Below, in pieces: positions 1 through 5,856 of a DNA stretch of 8,996 nucleotides. Origin of the DNA: an uncultured delta proteobacterium (GTDB lineage Bacteria; RBG-13-61-14; DRUE01); the NCBI GenBank assembly GCA_903930515.1, contig CAIYYW010000037.1, positions 1 through 8,996 on the forward strand, given 5' to 3'. Position 1 is the first letter of the stretch. The number at the start of each line of letters is the position of its first letter. The position numbers and the translations under genes are program-made. The notes under the pieces are model-generated. The model ran no database searches. It was not told the origin of the DNA and was given only the letters and a program-made list of their open reading frames with translations.

Positions 1-186
1 TCCCAGGCTGCGGCCCAGGCGGGTGGATGAGGCGCGGCCCCGGGAATCTTTTTGGTCTTTGGCTTCGGTCATAGCCAGGAATTTTATGCTGCCGCAGTTG
101 GGGCAGTTTCCGGGCAGGATCGGTCCGAAGGGGATGATCCATTCGTGCTTGCATTGCAGGCAGCTAAATTTTCTCAGGTTGGACAT
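1..186 (-). CDS. Small CxxC-CxxC zinc-ribbon protein, 3' end outside the window
   Basis: The minus-strand frame opens at an ATG (184-186) and stays open for 62 codons to the window edge, so the C-terminus is missing. The protein begins MSNLRKFSCLQCKHEW and has two knuckles, Cys9-x2-Cys12 and Cys28-x2-Cys31, joined by a hydrophobic stretch containing Trp-Ile-Ile-Pro-Phe-Gly. This is a classic four-cysteine zinc ribbon. After it comes a polar, Lys/Arg/Ser-rich tail with no visible fold. GAGG lies 4 nt before the ATG, which is close but supports the start. Similar short ribbons with a W-x-x-P-F-G segment are known from Desulfobacterota and archaea, sometimes beside iron-molybdenum-cofactor or Mrp-type genes. 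That link is from memory and the neighbours here do not test it. Function unknown; it could bind nucleic acid or a protein partner. Confidence 0.72.
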   Translation of the reverse strand, partial: MSNLRKFSCLQCKHEWIIPFGPILPGNCPNCGSIKFLAMTEAKDQKDSRGRASSTRLGRSLG

Positions 187-210
187 CGTTCCTCAAACAG
201 ATCTTTTTTA

Positions 211-240
211 GCACAGGGACACCGAGATCACCGAGAATAC
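211..240. repeat. Degenerate CACCGAGA tandem motif
   Basis: The sequence holds two adjacent nonamers, caccgagat (220-228) and caccgagaa (229-237), directly after gcacaggga. Motifs of this kind (cacagggac...accgag) recur between genes in many environmental bacterial genomes. In this window there is one copy, lying in the leader of the zinc-ribbon gene. Its role is unknown. Confidence 0.35.
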
Positions 241-275
241 TTTTTGCGCGACGATCCTTTCCTCGCTAACCGTTT

Positions 276-322
276 CCCGCCTGCCCGCCACAGTCCCGCC
301 TTAAAGCGGGGGCAAAGGCGGG
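276..322. repeat. GC-rich palindrome (REP-like hairpin) after the third PHP gene
   Basis: The arm cccgcct (276-282) is the reverse complement of aggcggg (316-322). The stem continues with gccc (283-286) against gggc (310-313), leaving a two-base bulge, and a smaller hairpin cccgc/gcggg (295-299/306-310) can form inside. It starts 12 nt beyond the stop codon of the PHP gene that ends at 335, so it probably protects or ends that transcript. There is no T-run on the minus strand, so it is not a textbook rho-independent terminator. The rest of 187-334 shows no gene. Confidence 0.55.
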
Positions 323-334
323 TTCAGCCCGCAT

Positions 335-1645
335 TTATTTCCAGTTTGCAAAAATCGGATTGGTGTAGAGCAGGGTTGCATTGCTGAGTTCCATCGGCCC
401 ATCCCCGATCAACTGCACCCGGTAATAAGAAGGGATTGCGAGTTTGGCCCCTTCCGTATCGGTGAACTCAAAGTTGGAATTGGTTGCGGTGTAGATGACT
501 TTTCCGTTCCGGATCAGACGCGCTTCCTTGACCGGCAGTTCTTTATTCAGCGAAAACCGGATCACCGCGGGGCCGGACAAATTCACCCATTCCCCCAGCA
601 TCACCTTGTTCGGGACCGCTTTGTCTCCGACGGAAAATTCCTTGACATAACTTTCCTGGAACAACTCTCCCATCAGGGCGACCATCCTTCCGGATTTGAT
701 CGCGTCAAAAACGCCGTTACTGGAATATTCCTTTAGGTAGAACAGGGTGGTTCCGATCCTGAGATTATTGGCGGGATTCTTCGGGTCCGGGCAATGGAAA
801 TCGGTGTCGCCGGTTCCCCAGAGCGGCTCGGCCCTATACCCGGTCAGGTATTCCATCAAAGCCAGGTCCCAGGCCCCGCCCGGACTGCCGGGCCCGAAAA
901 TTCCGTCCGGGATCACGGCCACTCCGGTCAGGCGCGGGAGTTGTGCGGCAAACATATTGGGCGCGTCTGCGCGCGCTTCCGCGACCATATAGTCCACGGG
1001 ATTGATCCAATCCGGATGTGCCTGGAACACCATCCCGCCGTGATCGCGGACATAGTTCACAAAATCGTTATATGGTTTGAAGCCCGGATCCGGCTGGGCC
1101 TTGGTGGTGATGTTTCGGGACAGGGGCATATCTTCAAATACCTTGGGGTCGGTGATTCCATAAACGGTATAATGACGGCTTTCTCCCTTGAGCAACAGCT
1201 TGGGAGAGCGCTCGTTCCAGAAATAAGGCGCGAATTCCATCCCCGGAATCACAATCGGGTTTTGACTTTCATCCGCCAGGGCGGTGATGGTCTTGAAATA
1301 TTTTTCAAAGCCTTCCTTCTTGGAATCCACTCCGCCGGTATCCAGGCAGACCTTATTATTGATGCAAGTCCTGCCCTCGCGATGATCCGTAATGGACAGC
1401 ACCGCGACCCCTTCGTTGCGCGCCTGCTGGATCAGGTCTTCGGGGGTTCGGCAGCCGTCGCTCCAAATGGTGTGATTATGGATGGAACCCCGGGCGATGA
1501 TCCAGCCCTGATCGTTCCAGATCGGAGTGTGTTCCGGCGACGCCTTTTTCTCCGACAGGGGCAGGGGCGTGGACTTGGTCAGCACCGCGCAACCCGTTGC
1601 CATGACCGCGATTAAGACGAAACCCAGAATCGCCGATCTCTTCAT
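335..1645 (-). CDS. PHP-domain metallohydrolase lipoprotein, CehA/McbA-like (paralogue 3 of the array)
   Basis: This 436-residue exported protein starts MKRSAILGF. A longer reading from 1672 is rejected because that ATG overlaps the -10 hexamer, whereas ATG 1645 has GGGAGG at 1654-1659. An N-terminal hydrophobic segment ends in Ala-Thr-Gly-Cys19, a lipobox that predicts lipid anchoring. The PHP fold is complete: His56-x-His58, Asp63, Thr-Asp87-His88, Glu137, His158, His210, and Asp282-x-His284, which together fit a multinuclear metal site. The C-terminal ~120 residues form a beta-rich domain with LIRNGKVIY and a terminal TNPIF. That layout matches the CehA/McbA family, whose named members hydrolyse carbaryl. 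The natural substrate here is unknown, and phosphoester, ester or amide bonds are all possible. Four cysteines outside the lipobox (65, 94, 100, 285) are shared by all three paralogues. It has its own promoter and is closest in sequence to the middle paralogue. Confidence 0.9.
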   Translation of the reverse strand: MKRSAILGFVLIAVMATGCAVLTKSTPLPLSEKKASPEHTPIWNDQGWIIARGSIHNHTIWSDGCRTPEDLIQQARNEGVAVLSITDHREGRTCINNKVCLDTGGVDSKKEGFEKYFKTITALADESQNPIVIPGMEFAPYFWNERSPKLLLKGESRHYTVYGITDPKVFEDMPLSRNITTKAQPDPGFKPYNDFVNYVRDHGGMVFQAHPDWINPVDYMVAEARADAPNMFAAQLPRLTGVAVIPDGIFGPGSPGGAWDLALMEYLTGYRAEPLWGTGDTDFHCPDPKNPANNLRIGTTLFYLKEYSSNGVFDAIKSGRMVALMGELFQESYVKEFSVGDKAVPNKVMLGEWVNLSGPAVIRFSLNKELPVKEARLIRNGKVIYTATNSNFEFTDTEGAKLAIPSYYRVQLIGDGPMELSNATLLYTNPIFANWK

Positions 1646-1720
1646 CGCCCAAACCTCCCAAATTTTTGACATTATACAATGATCCCGATCCGGTTCAAGG
1701 AAAGATGCGCAAATGACCTG
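1646..1720 (-). repeat. Intergenic block duplicated upstream of two PHP genes (copy A)
   Basis: This is the complete spacer between paralogues 2 and 3. It is exactly as long as the spacer at 3032-3106 and aligns to it without gaps; by hand, 60 of 75 bases match. A perfect 29-nt match covers 1684-1712, that is the -35 box and the sequence upstream of it. Differences cluster near the ATG and near the preceding stop codon. The block contains the promoter and RBS listed separately. Confidence 0.85.
1671..1698 (-). promoter_or_regulatory. Sigma70-type promoter of PHP paralogue 3
   Basis: On the minus strand TTGAAC (1693-1698) and a consensus TATAAT (1671-1676) are separated by 16 bp. The expected start of transcription is about 1664, giving a leader of roughly 20 nt that contains GGGAGG 8 nt before ATG 1645. 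The same arrangement recurs before paralogue 2, which supports function. Confidence 0.75.
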
Positions 1721-3031
1721 TTACCTGGTCCAGTCCACAAAAATCGGATTGGTGTAAAGCAGGCTGGCGTTTGCCATCTCCATCGGCCCTTCGCCGATCA
1801 ACTGCACCCGGTAATATGCCGGGATCCCGAGCCTGGCCGCGTCCGCGTCAACATATTCAAAGTTGGAGCCCTGGCCCCGGTAAATAACCTTTCCGTTCCG
1901 GATCAAGCGCACTTCCTTGAGGGTCAGCTCTTGATTAAGGCCGAACCGGATCACGGGCGCTCCGGTAAGCTTCACCCGTTCTCCCAGCATCACCTTGTTC
2001 GGGACCGGTTTGTCTCCGATGGAAAATTCCGAGACATATACTTCCTGGAACACCTCTCCCATCAGGGCGACCATCCTTCCGTTTCTCATCGCGTCATAAA
2101 CCTGGTCTCGGTTTAAATCCTTGAGATAGAACAAGGTGGTTCCGGTCCGGAGAGTCAGGTTGGGGTTTTTAGAGGATGTGCAATGGAAGTCGGCCTCGCC
2201 CCAGGCCCAGAGCGGCTCCGAGCGGTATCCGGACAGGTATTCCATCAAAGCCAGATCCCAGACCCCGCCCGGGACGCCGGCGCTGAAAATTCCTTCCGGA
2301 ATCGGCGCAATCCCGGTCAGGCGCAAAAGTTCGGCCGCCAACATTGTGGGCGCTTCCGAGTGGGCTTCTCCCACGCCATAGTCCGAGGGATTGATCCAGT
2401 TCGGATGGGCCTGGAACACCATCCCGCCGTGATCGCGGACATAGTTTATGAAAGTATTATAAGGCTCGGGACCGGGGTCAAGCTGAACCTTGGTGGTGAT
2501 CCCGCGGGTGACCGGCATCTGTGCGATTACCTTGGGATCCGTGATCCCATAGACCGTGAAATGCCGATTATCCCCCCGGACCAAAATCTTGGGGCTGCGC
2601 TCGTTCCAGATATAGGGCACGACCTCAATCCCGGGGAGGATGATCGGGCTTTGGCTCTGATCCGCGAGATTGGCCAGGGCGCTCATATATTCATCATAGC
2701 CGGAGCCTTTGGAGCCGACTCCGCCGGCATCCGGGCAGAACTTGTCATTGATGCAGACCCCGCCTTGGCGATGGTCCGTGATCGCCAGCACCGCGATCCC
2801 CTCGTTGCGCGCCTGTTGCGCCAAATCCTCGGGGGTGCGGCAGCCGTCGCTGAAATTGGTGTGGTTGTGAACCGACCCGCGCGCGATCACCCATTCTCCG
2901 CTTTTAAAAGTAGGAGTATGGACCGGGGTGTCCCGTTTTTCAGCAAGCGGAGTCGGCTTGCCTTTGCCCAAAGCGTATCCGGCTGAAAGCAAAGCCAAAA
3001 CCAGCAATCCGGCTGGAATTATTTTCTTCAT
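1721..3031 (-). CDS. Secreted PHP-domain metallohydrolase, CehA/McbA-like, lacking a lipobox (paralogue 2)
   Basis: This protein of 436 residues starts at ATG 3031 with GGAGG (3040-3044) 8 nt upstream. The metal-binding set is intact: His55-x-His57, Asp62, Thr-Asp86-His87, Glu136, His157, His209, Asp281-x-His283. The C-terminal beta domain ends TNPIFVDWTR. The signal peptide aligns with paralogue 3 without a gap, but residue 19, the lipobox cysteine there, is Tyr here (TAC instead of TGC). The segment reads SAGYALGK, which fits signal peptidase I cleavage after Ala20. The enzyme is therefore probably released into the periplasm or medium rather than membrane-anchored. Four conserved cysteines remain (64, 93, 99, 284). 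By eye it is about two-thirds identical to paralogue 3 and clearly less similar to paralogue 1. Substrate unknown. Confidence 0.9.
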   Translation of the reverse strand: MKKIIPAGLLVLALLSAGYALGKGKPTPLAEKRDTPVHTPTFKSGEWVIARGSVHNHTNFSDGCRTPEDLAQQARNEGIAVLAITDHRQGGVCINDKFCPDAGGVGSKGSGYDEYMSALANLADQSQSPIILPGIEVVPYIWNERSPKILVRGDNRHFTVYGITDPKVIAQMPVTRGITTKVQLDPGPEPYNTFINYVRDHGGMVFQAHPNWINPSDYGVGEAHSEAPTMLAAELLRLTGIAPIPEGIFSAGVPGGVWDLALMEYLSGYRSEPLWAWGEADFHCTSSKNPNLTLRTGTTLFYLKDLNRDQVYDAMRNGRMVALMGEVFQEVYVSEFSIGDKPVPNKVMLGERVKLTGAPVIRFGLNQELTLKEVRLIRNGKVIYRGQGSNFEYVDADAARLGIPAYYRVQLIGEGPMEMANASLLYTNPIFVDWTR

Positions 3032-3106
3032 TTACAAAACCTCCAAATTTTCTGACATTATCTAATGACCCCGATCCGGTTCAAGGAAAGATGCGCAAGC
3101 CACCCA
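3032..3106 (-). repeat. Intergenic block duplicated upstream of two PHP genes (copy B)
   Basis: This spacer between paralogues 1 and 2 is the counterpart of 1646-1720: same length, gapless, with the perfectly conserved 29-nt core at 3070-3098. Duplication of the spacer together with the gene indicates that the array grew by tandem duplication of a gene-plus-promoter unit. Confidence 0.85.
3057..3084 (-). promoter_or_regulatory. Sigma70-type promoter of PHP paralogue 2
   Basis: TTGAAC (3079-3084) and GATAAT (3057-3062) on the minus strand are 16 bp apart, in the same place as the promoter of paralogue 3. The -10 differs from that copy by one base (G for T at the first position), so this copy may be somewhat weaker. 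The predicted leader is about 20 nt with GGAGG. Confidence 0.7.
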
Positions 3107-4405
3107 TTACCTGGTCCAGTCCACAAAAATAGGGTTGGTGAACAGCCGGGATCGGCCGTCCTCCCCGACCAGTTCCACCCGGTAAAATACCGGCGCCCCT
3201 TTCTTAAAAGCGTCTTCGTCCCGGAATTCCAGTTTGGAGGTTTTAGAAGTGGCAATCACTTTTCCGTTCCGGATCAGCTTGGCCTCCTGAACCGGGATTT
3301 CCTTGTTGAGCGAGAACCGGATATCAACCGGGCCGTTCAACTTGACTTCTTCTCCCAGCATTATTTTTTCCGCCCCCGGCTGGTCGCTGACGGAAAAGTT
3401 GCTGACAAAAATATCCTGAAAATCATTCCCCATCAGCGCTACCATTTTACCGGCGCGCATCGCCTTGAAGACCTCGGCCTTGCTCAAGGATTTAAGATAG
3501 AACAGGGTGGTGCCGGTCCTGAGATTATAGGGGAGGTCCGGGCACTCAAAATCAGAGTCTCCCGTGGCCCAGAGCGGTTTTTCCCGGATTCCGGCCAGGT
3601 ATTGCGCCTGGGCCCGGTCCCATTCGCCGGCCGGCTGTCCCACCTGGTTTAAGCCGCTCGGGATCACGGCCACCCCGGTCAGGTTGAGCAGATTGTCGGT
3701 GAGATGCGTGGGCGCCGCGGCCAGTAGATAAACCAGGTCGTAATACCGCTGATATTCCGTGCTTTCCGGATGAGCCTGAAAAACCAGGCCGCCTTGTCCG
3801 ATCACATAATTGACAAAATCCGCGTAAGGCTTGATCCCGGGATCGGGCTGCGGCTTCATCAGAATCCCCCAGGGGGCAGGCATCTTGGCGTAAAGCTCCG
3901 GGGTATCAATCCCGTAAACCGTGAAATGCCAATGGGTGGCCTTGAGGGTCAGATACGGGAAATAGCCCTCATTCCACATATAGGGCCCGATCTCAAACCC
4001 GGTCAGAACAAGGGGGGATTCCGTCTCGGAGGACAGACGGTTGATCTGCTCAAAATATTTTTCGGTCCCGACCTTTTTGCTGTCAAACCCGCCCATATTG
4101 GCGCAAATTTCATGATGCTTGCCCACGCAGGTTCTGCCCTCGCGATGGTCCGTGATCCCGAGCACCGCAATCCCCTCGTTGCGCGCCTGCTGAATTAAAT
4201 CCTCCGGACTGCGACAGCCGTCTGAAAAGGTGGTATGGTTGTGAACCGACCCTCGGGCAATGACCCAATCACCCATCTGATAAACCGGCGTTGTCTCAGG
4301 CGGGGCTTTACTTTTTGTAAGCAGGATTCGCTCCTGATGAATGTACCCGCATCCCATTGCCAGAACCAAGACGATCATCAGCGCCTGAATTTTCTTGTTG
4401 CCCAT
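3107..4405 (-). CDS. PHP-domain metallohydrolase lipoprotein with altered last metal motif (paralogue 1)
   Basis: The start chosen is ATG 4405 (MGNKKIQAL, 432 residues). AAGGGG lies 8 nt before it and the signal peptide begins there; the upstream in-frame ATG at 4444 would put 13 non-signal residues in front. The hydrophobic core ends Ala-Met-Gly-Cys19, predicting a lipoprotein. PHP ligands present are His55-x-His57, Asp62, Thr-Asp86-His87, Glu138, His160 and His212. The last motif reads Gly-Asp-Ser-Asp285-Phe-Glu287, with Glu where the paralogues have His. This needs two base changes (CAT to GAG), so it is not a simple sequencing error. The C-terminal beta domain ends TNPIFVDWTR. It is the most divergent of the three: the region after His212 is rewritten and the GPMEM/GPMEL segment is missing. 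A weak promoter candidate (TTGCTT-17 bp-TAAACT, 4479-4484 and 4456-4461) lies upstream. Activity may differ from its sisters; substrate unknown. Confidence 0.88.
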   Translation of the reverse strand: MGNKKIQALMIVLVLAMGCGYIHQERILLTKSKAPPETTPVYQMGDWVIARGSVHNHTTFSDGCRSPEDLIQQARNEGIAVLGITDHREGRTCVGKHHEICANMGGFDSKKVGTEKYFEQINRLSSETESPLVLTGFEIGPYMWNEGYFPYLTLKATHWHFTVYGIDTPELYAKMPAPWGILMKPQPDPGIKPYADFVNYVIGQGGLVFQAHPESTEYQRYYDLVYLLAAAPTHLTDNLLNLTGVAVIPSGLNQVGQPAGEWDRAQAQYLAGIREKPLWATGDSDFECPDLPYNLRTGTTLFYLKSLSKAEVFKAMRAGKMVALMGNDFQDIFVSNFSVSDQPGAEKIMLGEEVKLNGPVDIRFSLNKEIPVQEAKLIRNGKVIATSKTSKLEFRDEDAFKKGAPVFYRVELVGEDGRSRLFTNPIFVDWTR

Positions 4406-4461
4406 TTGATTAACCCCTTCAAAATTTTGGAAAACAATTAACAAGAATTTTTTAAAGTTTA

Positions 4462-4484
4462 TTGCTTTATAAATATAAAAGCAA
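4462..4484. promoter_or_regulatory. AT-rich inverted repeat upstream of PHP paralogue 1
   Basis: Ttgcttt (4462-4468) and aaagcaa (4478-4484) are perfect inverted repeats around a 9-bp AT-rich centre. It lies 57 nt upstream of the start codon and overlaps a weak -35/-10 pair (TTGCTT/TAAACT, 17-bp spacer). It could be an operator or only a small hairpin; the evidence is the symmetry alone. Confidence 0.3.
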
Positions 4485-4520
4485 GCCCTCCCCGCGCTTT
4501 GAACTTAAGGTTGCATCCTA

Positions 4521-4721
4521 ACAGGGTGTTGAAAAAGTCTTTTTTAAGCAATAAGCGCGAAAAATTGTCTCCTCTCCCTTGATGGGAGAGGAACCAGGAG
4601 AGGGTGATTTGGTCCTTATTTCGCAAGGCTTTGCGGGCTTTGACTATGAGTAAATTTGAGGCGACCCTCTCCCCGACCCTCCCCCCTCCCAGGGGGAGGG
4701 AGGTATTATTCAACACCATGC
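4521..4721. mobile_element. MITE-like element with terminal inverted repeats and TA flanks
   Basis: The left end acagggtgttgaaaaa (4521-4536) and the reverse complement of the right end (4706-4721) match at 13 of 16 positions. TA flanks both sides (4519-4520 and 4722-4723), as for TA-targeting elements of the IS630/Tc1-mariner type. The 201-bp interior has no convincing gene and is rich in hairpins: cctctccc/gggagagg (4571-4578/4584-4591), ccctccccc/gggggaggg (4677-4685/4692-4700), cgcaa/ttgcg (4622-4626/4631-4635), and a long-range pairing 4597-4605 with 4664-4672. No transposase is in the window, so mobilisation would be in trans. It sits in the 354-bp gene-free gap between the esterase and PHP paralogue 1 and may fold in transcripts read from the esterase. 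The remainder of that gap (4406-4520, 4724-4759) holds only the RBS, the weak promoter and the small inverted repeat. Confidence 0.65.
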
Positions 4722-4759
4722 TAAATCTGCTTCTGATTGGCTCTAAAAGCTCAAAGGGT

Positions 4760-5716
4760 TTATTCCTTAAGATACCGGTCAAAAAACTTCACGATCGCCA
4801 CTACCGAATCCACCGAGGCCTGGTCCCAGTATTCCCAGGTGAACCCGTGCTTCTTTCCCGAAGCGGTGAAAAGTTCGGAGTCAACGCCCAGTTCCTTCAA
4901 TTTCTTCACCGATTCCACCGATTGCGGATAAAGCTTGAGCTCGTCCGCGTCGCCGGTGAGGAAGATGGTGGGCGGGTCGTCGGCCTTGATGAAATTTATG
5001 GGCGAGATGTGCTTGATCTCTTCCTGATATTTTTTCCCGACCGATCCGGCCAGCAGCGCGTCCCCCAGCCAGGCCAACCCGTCCCCATTCTCCTTCATCG
5101 TCCGGTCAATATCTATCACCGGGTAATAAAGCGCGGCCACCTTCACCTTAGAGTCCACGCCCTTTTCCGGATGCCCGGTCGGTTGGAAATACGGATCGTC
5201 GCTTGCCCAGCCAACCATCGCGGCCAGGTGTCCGCCGGCGCTCCCTCCGACCACGCCCATCCGCGCCGGGTCGGCCCCGTATTCCTTGGCGTGTTCCTTC
5301 ACCCAGATCACCGCCCCCATCGCATCTTCCACCTGCAGCTTGATCGGGTATTTCGGCGCCAGCCGATAGTTAATATTGAAAACCACATAGCCGTTCTTGG
5401 CGAGCACCTGGCAGACATAGACCTTGTTGTCCATTTCCTTGTCGCCCTTGGTCCAGGCCCCGCCGTGGATCGCCACCACTGCCGGCAGAAGCCCCTCATG
5501 CGGATTGGAATAGATGTCCAGCTTGAGCCGGTCCGCGCCGGGAACGCCCGCGGCGTAAGCGATATCCTTGATCACGATCTCGGCTTTGGCCCCGTAATTC
5601 TCGTGCGGCCCCGGCGGCTTTTTTCTTAAGGACGCGCAGGAAAAAAACAGCGTCGCGCCAAGGGCGATAAAAAGGATTCGGCTGAAAACTCCATACCCGG
5701 ATTTTTTTGCGATCAT
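4760..5716 (-). CDS. Exported alpha/beta-hydrolase, esterase-type lipoprotein
   Basis: The start chosen is ATG 5716 (MIAKKSGYG, 318 residues) with AAGGAG at 5723-5728, 6 nt upstream. A TTG two codons earlier would touch the RBS. The N-terminal hydrophobic segment ends Phe-Phe-Ser-Cys27, a probable lipobox, although Phe at -3 and -2 is atypical. The catalytic core is clear: oxyanion-hole His-Gly-Gly (residues 84-86), nucleophile elbow Gly-Gly-Ser159-Ala-Gly-Gly, acid most likely Asp258 in Leu-Thr-Gly-Asp-Ala-Asp, and base His290 in Lys-Lys-His-Gly-Phe. This is the hormone-sensitive-lipase/BD-FAE type of carboxylesterase fold, typically acting on acyl or feruloyl/acetyl esters of sugars or small molecules. 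It has its own promoter in the divergent region. It lies upstream of the three exported PHP enzymes in the same orientation, but 354 nt and a MITE-like element separate them, so an operon is not certain. Substrate unknown. Confidence 0.87.
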   Translation of the reverse strand: MIAKKSGYGVFSRILFIALGATLFFSCASLRKKPPGPHENYGAKAEIVIKDIAYAAGVPGADRLKLDIYSNPHEGLLPAVVAIHGGAWTKGDKEMDNKVYVCQVLAKNGYVVFNINYRLAPKYPIKLQVEDAMGAVIWVKEHAKEYGADPARMGVVGGSAGGHLAAMVGWASDDPYFQPTGHPEKGVDSKVKVAALYYPVIDIDRTMKENGDGLAWLGDALLAGSVGKKYQEEIKHISPINFIKADDPPTIFLTGDADELKLYPQSVESVKKLKELGVDSELFTASGKKHGFTWEYWDQASVDSVVAIVKFFDRYLKE

Positions 5717-5744
5717 CTCCAACTCCTTAAGTAATGATGCCCAA

Positions 5745-5773
5745 ATTATAAATCAGACCGGCTTTCCCCTCAA
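5745..5773 (-). promoter_or_regulatory. Sigma70-type promoter of the esterase gene
   Basis: TTGAGG (5768-5773) and a perfect TATAAT (5745-5750) on the minus strand have an ideal 17-bp spacer. The predicted start near 5738 gives a leader of about 22 nt containing AAGGAG. It diverges from the phosphodiesterase promoter, with 48 bp between the two -35 boxes. Confidence 0.75.
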
Positions 5774-5821
5774 GCGCCTGAACGGGTTTCGGACGCCCTC
5801 TTGCAATCGTTCGGGAAATCC

Positions 5822-5850
5822 TTGCAAAGCTTATCCGGATTTGATATAAC
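5822..5850 (+). promoter_or_regulatory. Sigma70-type promoter of the phosphodiesterase-ligase pair
   Basis: TTGCAA (5822-5827) and TATAAC (5845-5850) are separated by exactly 17 bp. Transcription would start about 7 nt beyond the -10, which is the GTG start codon at 5857. A heptamer cttgcaa occurs at 5821-5827 and again at 5800-5806, 21 bp upstream, a spacing of two helical turns that might mark a regulator site. Confidence 0.7.
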
Positions 5851-5856
5851 CGGATT

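Noticed and set aside
211-325. CRISPR-like repeats near the left end
   Set aside because: Only a two-copy nonamer and one palindrome are present, with no regular repeat-spacer spacing and no cas genes.
794-1615. Plus-strand open frame opposite PHP paralogue 3, and similar ones opposite paralogues 1 and 2
   Set aside because: They repeat as mirror images because the sense genes are paralogous. Their protein sequences have no fold-like pattern.
1646-1672. ATG at 1672 as start of PHP paralogue 3
   Set aside because: It overlaps the -10 hexamer, so it would not be transcribed in full. ATG 1645 has a GGGAGG and begins the signal peptide.
4406-4444. ATG at 4444 as start of PHP paralogue 1
   Set aside because: It would add 13 residues before the signal peptide. 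ATG 4405 has its own RBS, and the lipobox cysteine then falls at residue 19 as in paralogue 3.
4521-4721. Attachment site or integron attC
   Set aside because: No integrase or attC core sites are seen, and TA flanks with terminal inverted repeats fit a MITE better.
4604-5629. Long plus-strand open frame of 341 codons opposite the esterase
   Set aside because: It is antisense to a gene with complete catalytic motifs, begins inside the MITE-like element, is His/Arg/Pro-rich without domains and has no RBS.
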